Shown here: in pieces, positions 17,259 through 25,114 of the stretch
How positions within the stretch are numbered: position 1 is the stretch's first letter
Layout: every line of letters starts with the position of its first letter
DNA from: Actinomycetales bacterium UBA1416
GTDB lineage: Bacteria > Actinomycetota > Actinomycetes > Actinomycetales > Actinomycetaceae
Direction of reading: 5' to 3'
Assembly (NCBI GenBank): GCA_002304945.1
Contig: DBPQ01000025.1
Coordinates: forward strand, 43,092-87,859
DNA: 44,768 nt
The notes under the pieces: generated by a model
The model's input: the letters and a program-made list of their open reading frames with translations, nothing else
What the model was told of the DNA's origin: nothing
Databases searched by the model: none
Program-made: the position numbers and the translations under genes

Positions 17259-18707
17259 ATGTCGGCGAACCAGGTCGGTTTCGCACTGCTGGTACTGGGG
17301 GCGTTCCTGCTGGTCGGGAAGGTCATCCGGGTTCGGGTGGGCTGGGTCCAGCGGCTCTTCCTGCCGAGTTCCATCATCGGTGGCGTCCTGATCCTCCTGC
17401 TGGGTCCCCACGTGCTCGGTCAGATCGTCGGGGGTGGACTCGCCGAGGGAGGCCTGTTCACCGAGTGGATGAGGGACACCTGGCGCGTGCTCCCGGGCCT
17501 GCTGATCAGCGTCGTCTTCGCGACCATGTTCCTCGGACAGGAGCTGCCGACTCCGAGGCGGGCAGCGTCACTCGTCGGTCCGCAACTCGCCCTCGGGGTG
17601 GCCTTCGGCTCCGGGCAGTACGTGGTGGGCCTCCTGCTCGCCGCGCTCGTCCTCGTCCCGCTGTTCGCCGCCGACCCGATGGTCGGGGCACTCATCGAGA
17701 TCGGCTTCGAGGGCGGCCACGGGACGGCCGCCGGCATGCGGCCCGTGTTCGAGCAGCTCGGGTTCGGCACCGGGGCCGACCTCGCGGTCGGGGTCGCGAC
17801 CGTGGGGATCGTTGGTGGTGTCGTACTCGGCATCCTGCTGATCAACTGGGGGGTCCGCACCGGGCGCACCGCGATCCTCAGGGGGAACGTCGAGGCCTCC
17901 ATCGAGGAGCAGCAGGGACTGTTCCGCCGAGACGAGTACTACCCGGCTGGGACCATGACGAGCCGGCCCGCCTCGGTCGAGCCACTCTCGCTCCACGTGG
18001 CCATGGTCTCGGTGGCCATTCTCATCGGCTGGGTGATCCTCGAGGCGCTGCGGTGGGTGGAGCAGCAGACCTATGCCTCGGTGTTGCTCAACGGTGACAC
18101 CCCGCTCGAGATCTTCGCAGTCGTGCCCCTGTTCCCGCTCGCGTTGCTCGGAGGGGTGATCCTCCAGGCCATCGCGAAGCGGGTGGGTGCCGCACACCTG
18201 ATAGACCACCAGATGATGCTGCGCATCCAGGGGTGGGCCCTCGACTTCCTCATCATCGCGGCGATCGGCACCCTCTCGCTCGAGGCCATCGGAGAGAACC
18301 TGGGGTCCTTCCTGATCCTCTCTGTGGCCGGGATCGCATTCAACGTGGCGGTCTTCCTGCTGCTCGCCCCGCGCCTCATCGGCACCTACTGGTTCGAGCG
18401 GGGGATCGGGGACTTCGGTCAGTCCATGGGTGTCACCGCCACCGGGCTCATCCTCATGCGCATCACCGATCCGGAAGCGAAGAGCCCCGCCTTCGAGGCC
18501 TTCGGGTACAAGCAGCTCGTGTTCGAACCCTTCTTCGGAGGCGGTCTCGTCACGGCCCTCGCCGTCCCCGTCATCGCACTGTCAGGTCCGTGGCCGCTCT
18601 TCACCGCGATGCTGCTGCTCTTCCTGATCGCGACCGTCGGTGGGCTCGTGTACTACGGCCCACGGGCACGGGCGGAGCGGGCCGCCGCCGCGATGTCGGT
18701 GGTGTGA
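17259..18707 (+). CDS. GltS-like sodium/glutamate symporter family protein
   Basis: This 482-residue polytopic membrane protein has about ten hydrophobic helices. The first part matches the GltS-type fold, including FLPSSIIGGVLILLLGP (residues 34-50) and the conserved glycine-rich re-entrant segment IGFEGGHGTAAGMRPVFEQLG near residues 147-167. A second inverted-repeat half contains GDFGQSMGVTATGLILMRI near 391. It is longer than classic GltS (about 400 residues) because of a hydrophilic stretch near 205-240 between the halves. Family members import glutamate with sodium; specificity here is inferred. The ATG at 17259 follows AAAGGGGAGAAGG, a strong ribosome site. It stands alone between the tRNA terminator and uppP. 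Confidence 0.85.
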   Translation: MSANQVGFALLVLGAFLLVGKVIRVRVGWVQRLFLPSSIIGGVLILLLGPHVLGQIVGGGLAEGGLFTEWMRDTWRVLPGLLISVVFATMFLGQELPTPRRAASLVGPQLALGVAFGSGQYVVGLLLAALVLVPLFAADPMVGALIEIGFEGGHGTAAGMRPVFEQLGFGTGADLAVGVATVGIVGGVVLGILLINWGVRTGRTAILRGNVEASIEEQQGLFRRDEYYPAGTMTSRPASVEPLSLHVAMVSVAILIGWVILEALRWVEQQTYASVLLNGDTPLEIFAVVPLFPLALLGGVILQAIAKRVGAAHLIDHQMMLRIQGWALDFLIIAAIGTLSLEAIGENLGSFLILSVAGIAFNVAVFLLLAPRLIGTYWFERGIGDFGQSMGVTATGLILMRITDPEAKSPAFEAFGYKQLVFEPFFGGGLVTALAVPVIALSGPWPLFTAMLLLFLIATVGGLVYYGPRARAERAAAAMSVV

Positions 18708-18796
18708 CGGGCGTGACCCCGCGGAGCGTCGGGACGCCGGACGGCTAGGATTGCCACGGCTGCGGGCGCAGCGCTCACCGACCGGGACGGGGCACG

Positions 18797-19633
18797 ATGG
18801 ATTGGCTGCACGCCATACTGCTGGGGATCGTCGAGGGCATCACGGAGTTCCTCCCGATCTCGAGCACCGGGCACCTGACGATCGTCGAGAAGCTCCTCGG
18901 CTACCAGGTGGATGCACCGGAGATCACGGCGTTCACGGCGGTCATCCAGATCGGTGCGATCCTCGCGGCCGTCATCTACTTCTGGAAGGACATCGTCCGG
19001 CTCGCCGCCGGCTGGTTCCGCGGGGTGTTCGACGCCACGAAGCGGGATGATCCCGATTACCGCATGGGCTGGAACGTCATCATCGGCTCCATGCCCATAG
19101 CGTTCGTGGGGCTCGCTCTCCAGGACGCCATCGAGGGGCCGTTCCGGAGCCTCTGGGTCGTGGTGGCCGGCCTCATCGGGTGGAGCGCGGTCCTGTGGTG
19201 GGCGGACGCGAGGGGAACGCTCGACCGGGGTGAGGACACCGTCACCTGGAAGGACGCCCTCATCATCGGATCGGTGCAGTGCTTTGCGCTCATTCCCGGC
19301 GTCTCCCGATCCGGCGCCACCATCTCCGCAGCGCTCCTGCGCGGCATCGACCGTGTCACCGCCACCCGGCTGTCGTTCTTCTTCGGCATTCCCGCCCTCG
19401 CGGCGGCCGGAACGCTGCAGGCGGTCACCCAGGCCGACGAGATCTCCGCGAGCCTCGGCTGGGGCCCGGTGATCGCGGGCACCGTGGTCTCCTTCGTCGT
19501 CGGCTACGCCTCCATCGCGTGGCTGCTCCGGTTCGTCGCCTCGAACACCTTCACGTGGTTCGTGGTGTACCGGGTCGTCGTGGGCGTCGTCATCGCCGTC
19601 CTCCTGCTCGCCGGGGTCGTCACGGCCGTCTGA
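18797..19633 (+). CDS. uppP: Undecaprenyl-diphosphatase UppP (BacA)
   Basis: This 278-residue integral membrane enzyme removes a phosphate from undecaprenyl diphosphate, recycling the lipid carrier of peptidoglycan and wall polymer synthesis. The two catalytic segments are intact: GIVEGITEFLPISSTGHL at residues 10-27 with the Glu-rich (E/Q)XXXE motif and the serine loop, and FALIPGVSRSGAT near 164-176. Length and eight-helix hydropathy fit the family. A TAGGAT at 18746-18751 could be the promoter -10. The stop codon abuts the convergent dinB stop at 19634 with no gap. Confidence 0.96.
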   Translation: MDWLHAILLGIVEGITEFLPISSTGHLTIVEKLLGYQVDAPEITAFTAVIQIGAILAAVIYFWKDIVRLAAGWFRGVFDATKRDDPDYRMGWNVIIGSMPIAFVGLALQDAIEGPFRSLWVVVAGLIGWSAVLWWADARGTLDRGEDTVTWKDALIIGSVQCFALIPGVSRSGATISAALLRGIDRVTATRLSFFFGIPALAAAGTLQAVTQADEISASLGWGPVIAGTVVSFVVGYASIAWLLRFVASNTFTWFVVYRVVVGVVIAVLLLAGVVTAV

Positions 19634-20884
19634 TCAGAGGTCCCGTTCCGCGAGCTCGCGGAACGCGTCCGGCGCTCCACCCCGCCGCACGAGGGCGGGG
19701 AGGTAACCGACGGCGTCGCGCCCGAACCGCGCCCGTGCGGCATCCATGGAGGCGTCGAGCGCCAGGCGGGACACGCCGGTCGGCGATCCGGGCCGGTGCG
19801 GGTCCTCCGGCTCCAGGGGCAGTTCGAGCTGGATGACCTGTTGGGGTGCGAGGTTGGAGACCGAGATCGCCAGCAGGGAGATCTCCGTCTCCCCCTGTCC
19901 GGCCATGGCCTGCCAGGCCAGCTGCTCGGCAACCTCCGTGAGCGTGAGGGTGGTGGCGATCGGCGCCCCCAGGGTGCATGAACGGGTCACCGACCGCATC
20001 CCCGCGAATCGCACCCGGACTGTGACGGTGCGGCCCGCGCGGCCGCGGGCGCGCAGTCGGGACGCGATCCGCTCGGCCAGGTGGCTCAGGACCTGGCGGA
20101 CGAGTTCGGGCGTCGGGCGGCGGCGCCCGAGGGCCGACTGCGCGCCGACCGATCGTGCCCGCCCGCCGGAGGCGACGCGCCGCGGGTCGTCGTTGAGGGC
20201 GAGCGCGCTTAGTCTCTCCCCGACGGCGTGGCCCAGCAGCCGTTCGAGGGCTCGGGTCGGCGTTCGGGCGAGGTCACCGATGGTGTGGATGCCGAGTTCC
20301 GCGAGCCTGCGTTCCGCCACCGGGCCGACGCCCCACATCAGCGAGACGGGCAACGGATCGAGGAAGGCCAGTTCATCCTCCGGTTCCACCACGACGAGCC
20401 CATCCGGCTTCGCCACCTGGGACGCCACCTTCGCCAGGTGCTTCGTGCGAGCGGCCCCGACGGAGATGGGCAGGCCCACCTCCAGGCGGACGCGACGGCG
20501 CAGGTTCCGGGCGATGGTCGCCGGCGAGCCGAACAGGTGTGTCGAGCCGGACACGTCGAGGAAGGCCTCATCGATGGAGATGCGCTGGATGGCCGGGGTG
20601 ACATCCCCGAGGATCACCATGACCTCGTCCGCGATGCGCGGGTACTCGCCGAACGTCCCCCGCACGAACGTGAGATCCGGGCAGAGCCGGGCGGCGCGCC
20701 ACCCGGGCATGCCGCCCTGCACGCCGTACGCCTTCGCCTCGTACGACGCCGCGAGCACCACCCCACCACCAGTGCTGCCGCCTACGGCGATCGGCCTGCC
20801 CCGCAGGGCAGGATCGAGCAACTGCTCGACCGAGGCGTAGAACGCGTCGAGGTCGGCGTGCAGGATCGTGGGCCCGCCGGACAC
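19634..20884 (-). CDS. dinB: DNA polymerase IV (DinB, Y-family)
   Basis: This 416-residue Y-family polymerase performs translesion synthesis. Catalytic motifs are complete: DLDAFYASVEQ at residues 10-20 and RISIDEAFLDVSGS near 100-113, giving the aspartates and glutamate that ImuB in this window lacks. The little-finger domain follows, and QLELPL near residue 376 resembles a clamp-binding motif. The start is a GTG at 20884. No ribosome site precedes it, but TAGGCT at 20891-20896 ends 6 bp before it, so the transcript is probably leaderless. A perfect LexA box at 20898-20913 abuts that -10, making this gene part of the SOS regulon. The stop touches the uppP stop. Confidence 0.95.
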   Translation of the reverse strand: MSGGPTILHADLDAFYASVEQLLDPALRGRPIAVGGSTGGGVVLAASYEAKAYGVQGGMPGWRAARLCPDLTFVRGTFGEYPRIADEVMVILGDVTPAIQRISIDEAFLDVSGSTHLFGSPATIARNLRRRVRLEVGLPISVGAARTKHLAKVASQVAKPDGLVVVEPEDELAFLDPLPVSLMWGVGPVAERRLAELGIHTIGDLARTPTRALERLLGHAVGERLSALALNDDPRRVASGGRARSVGAQSALGRRRPTPELVRQVLSHLAERIASRLRARGRAGRTVTVRVRFAGMRSVTRSCTLGAPIATTLTLTEVAEQLAWQAMAGQGETEISLLAISVSNLAPQQVIQLELPLEPEDPHRPGSPTGVSRLALDASMDAARARFGRDAVGYLPALVRRGGAPDAFRELAERDL

Positions 20885-20897
20885 GCGATCAGCCTAC

Positions 20898-20913
20898 TCG
20901 AACAAATGTTCGA
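20898..20913 (-). promoter_or_regulatory. LexA (SOS) box upstream of dinB
   Basis: TCGAACAAATGTTCGA fits the same operator as the imuA' box, differing only in the four central bases. It lies immediately upstream of the -10-like TAGGCT (20891-20896, minus strand), where LexA would cover the core promoter. The frameshifted esterase gene diverges 94 bp away, so the site could in principle affect both directions. Confidence 0.88.
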
Positions 20914-21006
20914 ACACCAGTGTTGCCGGCACTCCCCGAGCACCCGCGGGTGCGCGGATGTGATCTCTGTCTGCGCGGCTGGGTACGGACGTGGTGGGAT
21001 ACGGGC

Positions 21007-21842
21007 ATGAGCGAGCGTGCACGCCCTCGGCGAGGGGTCATCCGGTGGTTCGTGGCCGTGGTCGTCGCGGTCGCCCTCCTGCTGCCGGCCGCCGGATGGG
21101 TGGCGTTCCAGGTGCTGAACCGGACGAATGGCGAGATCCTCACCTCGGGCGCGACACGTCGCTTCCTGCTGCACGTCCGGAGTCGCTCCCGCAGGACCGA
21201 TCCGTACCGCTCGTCGTGGACCTCCACGGGTTCGCCCAGTGGCCCGCCAACCAGCGCGACATCAGCAACTGGGACGACCTGGCGGACGAGAAGGGCTTCA
21301 TCGTCGTCCACCCGGAGGGCACCGGATTCCCCCGCCGCTGGGCCTCCCACAGCCCGGACGAACCGCAGACCGACCGCGACGTCACCTTCATCGCCGACCT
21401 CATCGACCACCTGTCCGCGGAGCCTCCCATCGACCCGGACCGCATCCACGTCGCCGGGATCTCCAACGGCGGCGGCATGGCGTTCGTGCTGTCGTGCGAA
21501 CTCTCCGACCGCGTGGCGTCCATCGGTACCGTGGCGGGGCTGTTCACCCACCCGTGGGAGGCGTGCGACCGCACCCGTCCTGTCCCGCTGATCGCCTTCC
21601 ACGGCCTCGATGACGAGATCGTGCCGTTCGCGGGCGGCCCGCTGGACGGGCCGCTCGGCGGCACCCGCTGGTCCGACTGCGACGGCGGCGCCGACGTCAT
21701 CCTCCACACCATCGCCGACGGCGGCCACACGTGGCCGGGTGGCGACCCCCTGCCGGAGTTCATCGCGGGGTACACGTCCCCGGCGATCGATGCCACCGCG
21801 ACGATGTGGGAGTCCTTCGAGGATCACCCCCTGCGCCGGTGA
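21007..21842 (+). pseudogene. Frameshifted secreted esterase (LpqC / polyhydroxybutyrate depolymerase-like)
   Basis: Two reading frames together make one alpha/beta-hydrolase. The first, from ATG 21007, gives a basic start, a membrane or signal helix (FVAVVVAVALLLPAAGWVAF) and GEILTSGATRRFLLHV. The second frame continues as PESLPQDRSVPLVVDLHGF and carries GISNGGGMA with the nucleophile serine, FHGLDDEIVPF with the likely acid, and GGHTWPGG with the histidine. The switch is near 21176-21178, and adding one C to the CC run there would restore a single frame of about 278 residues. Neither frame alone gives a sensible protein. This could be a real inactivating deletion or a sequencing error. An intact family member would be an exported or anchored esterase. 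Confidence 0.8.
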
Positions 21843-21881
21843 ACACTCCCGAGGTGCGGGCGCTACCGCTCTGCCGTACGG

Positions 21882-21897
21882 TGTGATCTACAGCACA
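21882..21897 (+). promoter_or_regulatory. CRP/GlxR-like operator before the 24-residue peptide
   Basis: TGTGATCTACAGCACA matches the CRP/GlxR pattern TGTGA-N6-TCACA at nine of ten positions. It lies just downstream of a -10-like TACGGT (21877-21882), about 24 bp before the small ORF. In that position a bound regulator would more likely repress than activate. Binding is inferred. Confidence 0.45.
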
Positions 21898-21920
21898 ACC
21901 TGCCCGGAAAGGATCGTCAC

Positions 21921-21995
21921 ATGCGTGGTTCCAGTCTGATCTGGACGATTGTCGGAGTCCTGCTGATCATCGCCCTGCTCATCTTCATCTTCTGA
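21921..21995 (+). CDS. 24-residue single-pass membrane peptide
   Basis: A 24-codon ORF encodes MRGSSLIWTIVGVLLIIALL followed by IFIF and a TGA stop. After a short polar start it is one continuous hydrophobic helix long enough to cross the membrane. An AAAGGA ribosome site lies at good spacing before the ATG. A CRP-like operator precedes it and a perfect 12-bp hairpin follows it, so it looks like a complete, separately regulated transcription unit. I do not recognise a named family. Small hydrophobic peptides like this often modulate larger membrane proteins or are stress-induced, but no function is assigned here. It might also be a non-coding transcript. Confidence 0.6.
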   Translation: MRGSSLIWTIVGVLLIIALLIFIF

Positions 21996-22013
21996 GGCGC
22001 GGCGGGAACGAAC

Positions 22014-22040
22014 GGGGCGGGTGCCGGAGGCACCCGCCCC
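22014..22040. terminator. Bidirectional GC-rich hairpin between the small peptide gene and the UbiB-type kinase
   Basis: GGGGCGGGTGCC and GGCACCCGCCCC form a perfect 12-bp stem with a GGA loop, placed between two convergent genes. There is no T tract on either side, as is common for high-GC actinobacterial terminators. Confidence 0.8.
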
Positions 22041-22047
22041 GTCCGCG

Positions 22048-23970
22048 TCAGACCTCGGGCTTCCGGAACGCCACGTAGAGCACGCGCTGGATGAGGATGG
22101 CGGCGATCGCGCCGATCACGCCCCCGAGGACCTGGAGGGTGACGTGCGGGCCGAAGACCACGAGCACCGTCGCGACGACGGCGAGCGTGATGCCGACGGC
22201 GGCGATCACGAGTTCGTTGATGAGGAACGTGAGGAAGCGACGGTCGCCGCTGTCCGAGAACGCCCGGATGTTGACGGTGGTGCGACCGTGCTCGAGATCC
22301 CCTGCGATGAGGGAGAGCTGACGGGGAAGTGCGCGCAACTGGGGCAGCGCCTTCATCGCCTCGTCCTTCACCGCCTCGATGAAGTCGAGCGGGTTCGTGA
22401 TCGAGCCGAGGTGCTCGTCCGCGAACCGCGTTCCCTCCGCCATGACGTCGAACTCGGGGTCCAGCGCCCGGAGGGTGCCCTCGACGGTGGCGATCGCGCG
22501 GAACGCCCCCGCGAGGTTGGGCGGGACACGGAGATCGAAGCGCGCGAGCAAACGCGTCAGCGAGCCGAACATCTCCATGTCGGCACGGGCGCCGGGACCG
22601 GTGCGCGCCGTCATGAACGCGCCGAGCGCACGTTGCAGCCGGTCCACCTCCAGGTTGTCGGACCGGTCCACCACCTGCAGGATGGCGTCGGTCAGCATCT
22701 CCGCGTCCTGCACCTGCACGGCGTGGAGGAGATGCATGAGTCCCTGCCGGTCGTCCTTGGTCAGCCGGCCCACCGATCCGAGGTCGATGAGCGCGACGGT
22801 GCCGTCCGGGAGGATCATGATGTTCCCGGGATGCGGGTCGGCGTGGAAGATCCCGTCGACCAGGATCTGGTTCAGCAGCGAGCGGAAGAGGCGGTCGGCG
22901 ATCTCCCGCCTCTCGTCCACGGGCAGCGCCTGGAGGAAGCCCTCCGTCGCCAGCGTCCGGCCGGGGAGCTCCTCCATGATGAGGACCTCCCGGGTGCTGA
23001 GGTCGGAGTGCCACGGGACGACGACGCCGTCGTCGTGGCGGGCGAGCCCCACCGCGATGGCGGCGAGGTTGCGGGCCTCGCGGGTGAAGTCGAGTTCCTC
23101 GCGCAGGTTCGCGGCGAAGCCGTCCACCAGGTCGACGGCGCCGAGCGTGCCGCCGTCGGGCGACGCCTTCTCGACGCTGAGCGCGATGCGGCGTGCGATG
23201 TCGAGGTCACGCTCGACCACGGGGGCGATGCCCGGCCGCTGGATCTTCACGGCCACCTCGCGGCCGCCGTGGAGGCGCGCGCGATGCACCTGGGCGATGG
23301 AGGCGGAGGCGAGAGGCTCGTCGTCGAAGTGCTCGAACGCCTCCTCGAGGGGGACTCCGGTCGACTCCTCGAAGGCCTGGCGCACCACGTCGCTGGGCAG
23401 GGGTTCGGCCTGCTCCTGGAGGCGGGTGAGTTCGAGGATGTACTCGGGGGTGACGATCTCGGGACGGGTCGAGAGGACCTGGCCCATCTTGACGAACGCG
23501 ACGCCCGCCTCCTCGAGGGCGAGACGGAGCTCGCGGGCGTGCTCCCTGCGCTCCGCGGCGTCGCCCGGGATGCCCGGCGGCAGCAGGCGGTGGCGCGAGA
23601 GGATGCGCAGGATCTCGCCGTACCTGCCGGTGCGGGAGGCACGGTCCCGGAGCAGGGCGGGCCAGCGGAGCGGCGAGGGCAGTGCACCGGACGGCATGAT
23701 CACCTCGCTGGCGAGCAGGAGGCCCACCGCCACGACCACGGCCACCAGCACCTGGAGCAGCACCTGCACGCCCGTGGCGAGGTCCGCCCGCCACATGAAC
23801 TGCTGCTCGATCAGCAGTTCCACGAGCGCCCCGGCCACCGTGGCGGCACCGAGCCGCGTCGCCGAGACCCGGACGTCGAAGGTGCGCTGGAGCAGGGCGG
23901 TCAGGCCGACCATCACGGAGATGAGGAGGATGGCCGCCACGCCGAACATCGTGATTCGCTCGAGGGTCAT
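22048..23970 (-). CDS. AarF/UbiB (ABC1/ADCK) family atypical kinase, membrane-anchored
   Basis: This 640-residue protein has the UbiB-type protein-kinase-like domain. The family's KxGQ motif is FVKMGQVLSTRPE near residues 165-177, the nucleotide lysine lies in REVAVKIQRPG near 245, and the catalytic and metal motifs are ADPHPGNIMILPDGTVALIDLGSVG spanning about 378-402. Two N-terminal helices and a C-terminal helical pair (LVIAAVGITLAVVATVLVVF and the following segment) should anchor it in the membrane. Family members act as ATPases supporting isoprenoid quinone or lipid metabolism. With no quinone genes nearby, its exact role is open. It ends just past a bidirectional terminator. Confidence 0.92.
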   Translation of the reverse strand: MTLERITMFGVAAILLISVMVGLTALLQRTFDVRVSATRLGAATVAGALVELLIEQQFMWRADLATGVQVLLQVLVAVVVAVGLLLASEVIMPSGALPSPLRWPALLRDRASRTGRYGEILRILSRHRLLPPGIPGDAAERREHARELRLALEEAGVAFVKMGQVLSTRPEIVTPEYILELTRLQEQAEPLPSDVVRQAFEESTGVPLEEAFEHFDDEPLASASIAQVHRARLHGGREVAVKIQRPGIAPVVERDLDIARRIALSVEKASPDGGTLGAVDLVDGFAANLREELDFTREARNLAAIAVGLARHDDGVVVPWHSDLSTREVLIMEELPGRTLATEGFLQALPVDERREIADRLFRSLLNQILVDGIFHADPHPGNIMILPDGTVALIDLGSVGRLTKDDRQGLMHLLHAVQVQDAEMLTDAILQVVDRSDNLEVDRLQRALGAFMTARTGPGARADMEMFGSLTRLLARFDLRVPPNLAGAFRAIATVEGTLRALDPEFDVMAEGTRFADEHLGSITNPLDFIEAVKDEAMKALPQLRALPRQLSLIAGDLEHGRTTVNIRAFSDSGDRRFLTFLINELVIAAVGITLAVVATVLVVFGPHVTLQVLGGVIGAIAAILIQRVLYVAFRKPEV

Positions 23971-24009
23971 GCCGTCATCCTGACACGCGGGTGCCGGCGG
24001 CGCCGGGAA

Positions 24010-24882
24010 TCACGGGACGGTGAGGACCTCCGCGCCGTCCGATCGCACGACGACGGTGTGCTCCCACTGCGCGCTCCTGGCGCGATCCCGCGTCACGACG
24101 GTCCAGCCGTCCTCCCACTGGTCCCACTCGACGGTCCCGAGGGTGAGCATCGGCTCGATCGTGAACACCATTCCCTCCTCGATGACGTCGGCGTACAGGG
24201 GGGCCGCGTCGTAGTGCGGGATGATGAGCCCCGAGTGGAAGGCCTCCCCGACGCCGTGGCCCGTGAAGTCCCGCACCACGCCGTAGCCGAACCGGCGGGC
24301 GTACGACTCGATGACCCGGCCGATCACGTTCACCTGCCGCCCGGGCCGCACGGCCCGGATACCACGCTCCATGGCCGTGCGCGTGCGCTCGACGAGCAGG
24401 CGGGACTCCTCGTCGACCTCGCCGACCAGGAACATCGCGTTGGTGTCCCCGTGCACGCCGTCGAGGTAGGCGGTGATGTCGATGTTGAGGATGTCTCCCT
24501 CCGCCAGCACCGTGTCGTCCGGGATGCCGTGGCAGATCACCTCGTTCAGCGAGGTGCACAGCGATTTCGGGTACCCCTGGTAGTCGAGGGTGGACGGGTA
24601 GGCGCCGTGAGCCACCAGGAAGTCGTGGCCGATGCGGTCCAGGTCGTCCGTGGTGACGCCGGGAGCCACGGCGCGTCCGACCTCCTGCAGGGCACGGGCG
24701 GCCAGCCGCGACGCCGCGCGGATCCGCTCGATGGTCTCCTCGTCCTTCACCTCGGGGGCCGTCACCCGTTCCGGGCCCCGCCGGCCCACGTACTCGGGCC
24801 GGGGGATCGAGGACGGAACCGGGAGGCGGGAGGTCACGGTTCCGGGAATCAGGGTGCCCCGGGGGGCCCGATCAGCCAACAT
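24010..24882 (-). CDS. map: Methionine aminopeptidase type I
   Basis: This 290-residue enzyme removes the initiator methionine from nascent proteins. All five metal ligands are visible: Asp residues in ILNIDITAYLDGVHGDTNAMF, His in DFTGHGVGEAFHSG, Glu in FTIEPMLTLG and Glu in QWEHTVVV. An N-terminal extension of about 40 residues (RLPVPSSIPRPEYVGR) is typical of actinobacterial MapB-type enzymes. The ATG at 24882 has no ribosome site but lies 7 bp after TAGACT (24890-24895, minus strand), so translation is probably leaderless. It diverges from a small conserved gene only 28 bp away, and their promoters must overlap. Confidence 0.95.
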   Translation of the reverse strand: MLADRAPRGTLIPGTVTSRLPVPSSIPRPEYVGRRGPERVTAPEVKDEETIERIRAASRLAARALQEVGRAVAPGVTTDDLDRIGHDFLVAHGAYPSTLDYQGYPKSLCTSLNEVICHGIPDDTVLAEGDILNIDITAYLDGVHGDTNAMFLVGEVDEESRLLVERTRTAMERGIRAVRPGRQVNVIGRVIESYARRFGYGVVRDFTGHGVGEAFHSGLIIPHYDAAPLYADVIEEGMVFTIEPMLTLGTVEWDQWEDGWTVVTRDRARSAQWEHTVVVRSDGAEVLTVP

Positions 24883-24889
24883 GGGAGGA

Positions 24890-24895
24890 AGTCTA
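24890..24895 (-). promoter_or_regulatory. -10 element of a leaderless map promoter
   Basis: On the minus strand TAGACT ends 7 bp before the map ATG, the spacing that puts the transcription start at the start codon. No -35 was recognised. Confidence 0.45.
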
Positions 24896-24910
24896 CGTTC
24901 AGGAGGAGCC

Positions 24911-25114
24911 GTGACCGAGTACTACTACAACCTCGAGACCGGGGAGGTGGAGGAGGGCCGGGTCAGTGAGGGCCTCCACCGGATGGGGCCCTACCCGACC
25001 CGGGAGGACGCACTGCACGCGCTCGCCCACGCCCGGCACCGCAACCTCCAGTGGGAGGAGGAGGACCGGCGGTGGGCTGACGAGTGGGACAGCGAGGGGT
25101 CTCAGGACTCGTAG
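24911..25114 (+). CDS. Small conserved actinobacterial protein (SPOR-like annotation)
   Basis: This 67-residue acidic protein begins TEYYYNLETGEVEEG, continues with MGPYPTREDALHALAHARHR and ends WADEWDSEGSQDS. Small proteins of this form next to map are known in Actinobacteria and are often labelled SPOR-domain-containing because of the MGPYPTREDA segment; the function is unknown. The GTG at 24911 follows AGGAGGAG at good spacing. It diverges from map across 28 bp. Its last 13 bases overlap the 3' end of panB on the other strand. No membrane segment or signal peptide is present. Confidence 0.8.
   Translation: MTEYYYNLETGEVEEGRVSEGLHRMGPYPTREDALHALAHARHRNLQWEEEDRRWADEWDSEGSQDS

Noticed and set aside
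20940..20953. 14-bp palindrome GCACCCGCGGGTGC upstream of the esterase pseudogene
   Set aside because: Perfect but short and GC-only in a GC-rich genome; no second copy or promoter link seen.
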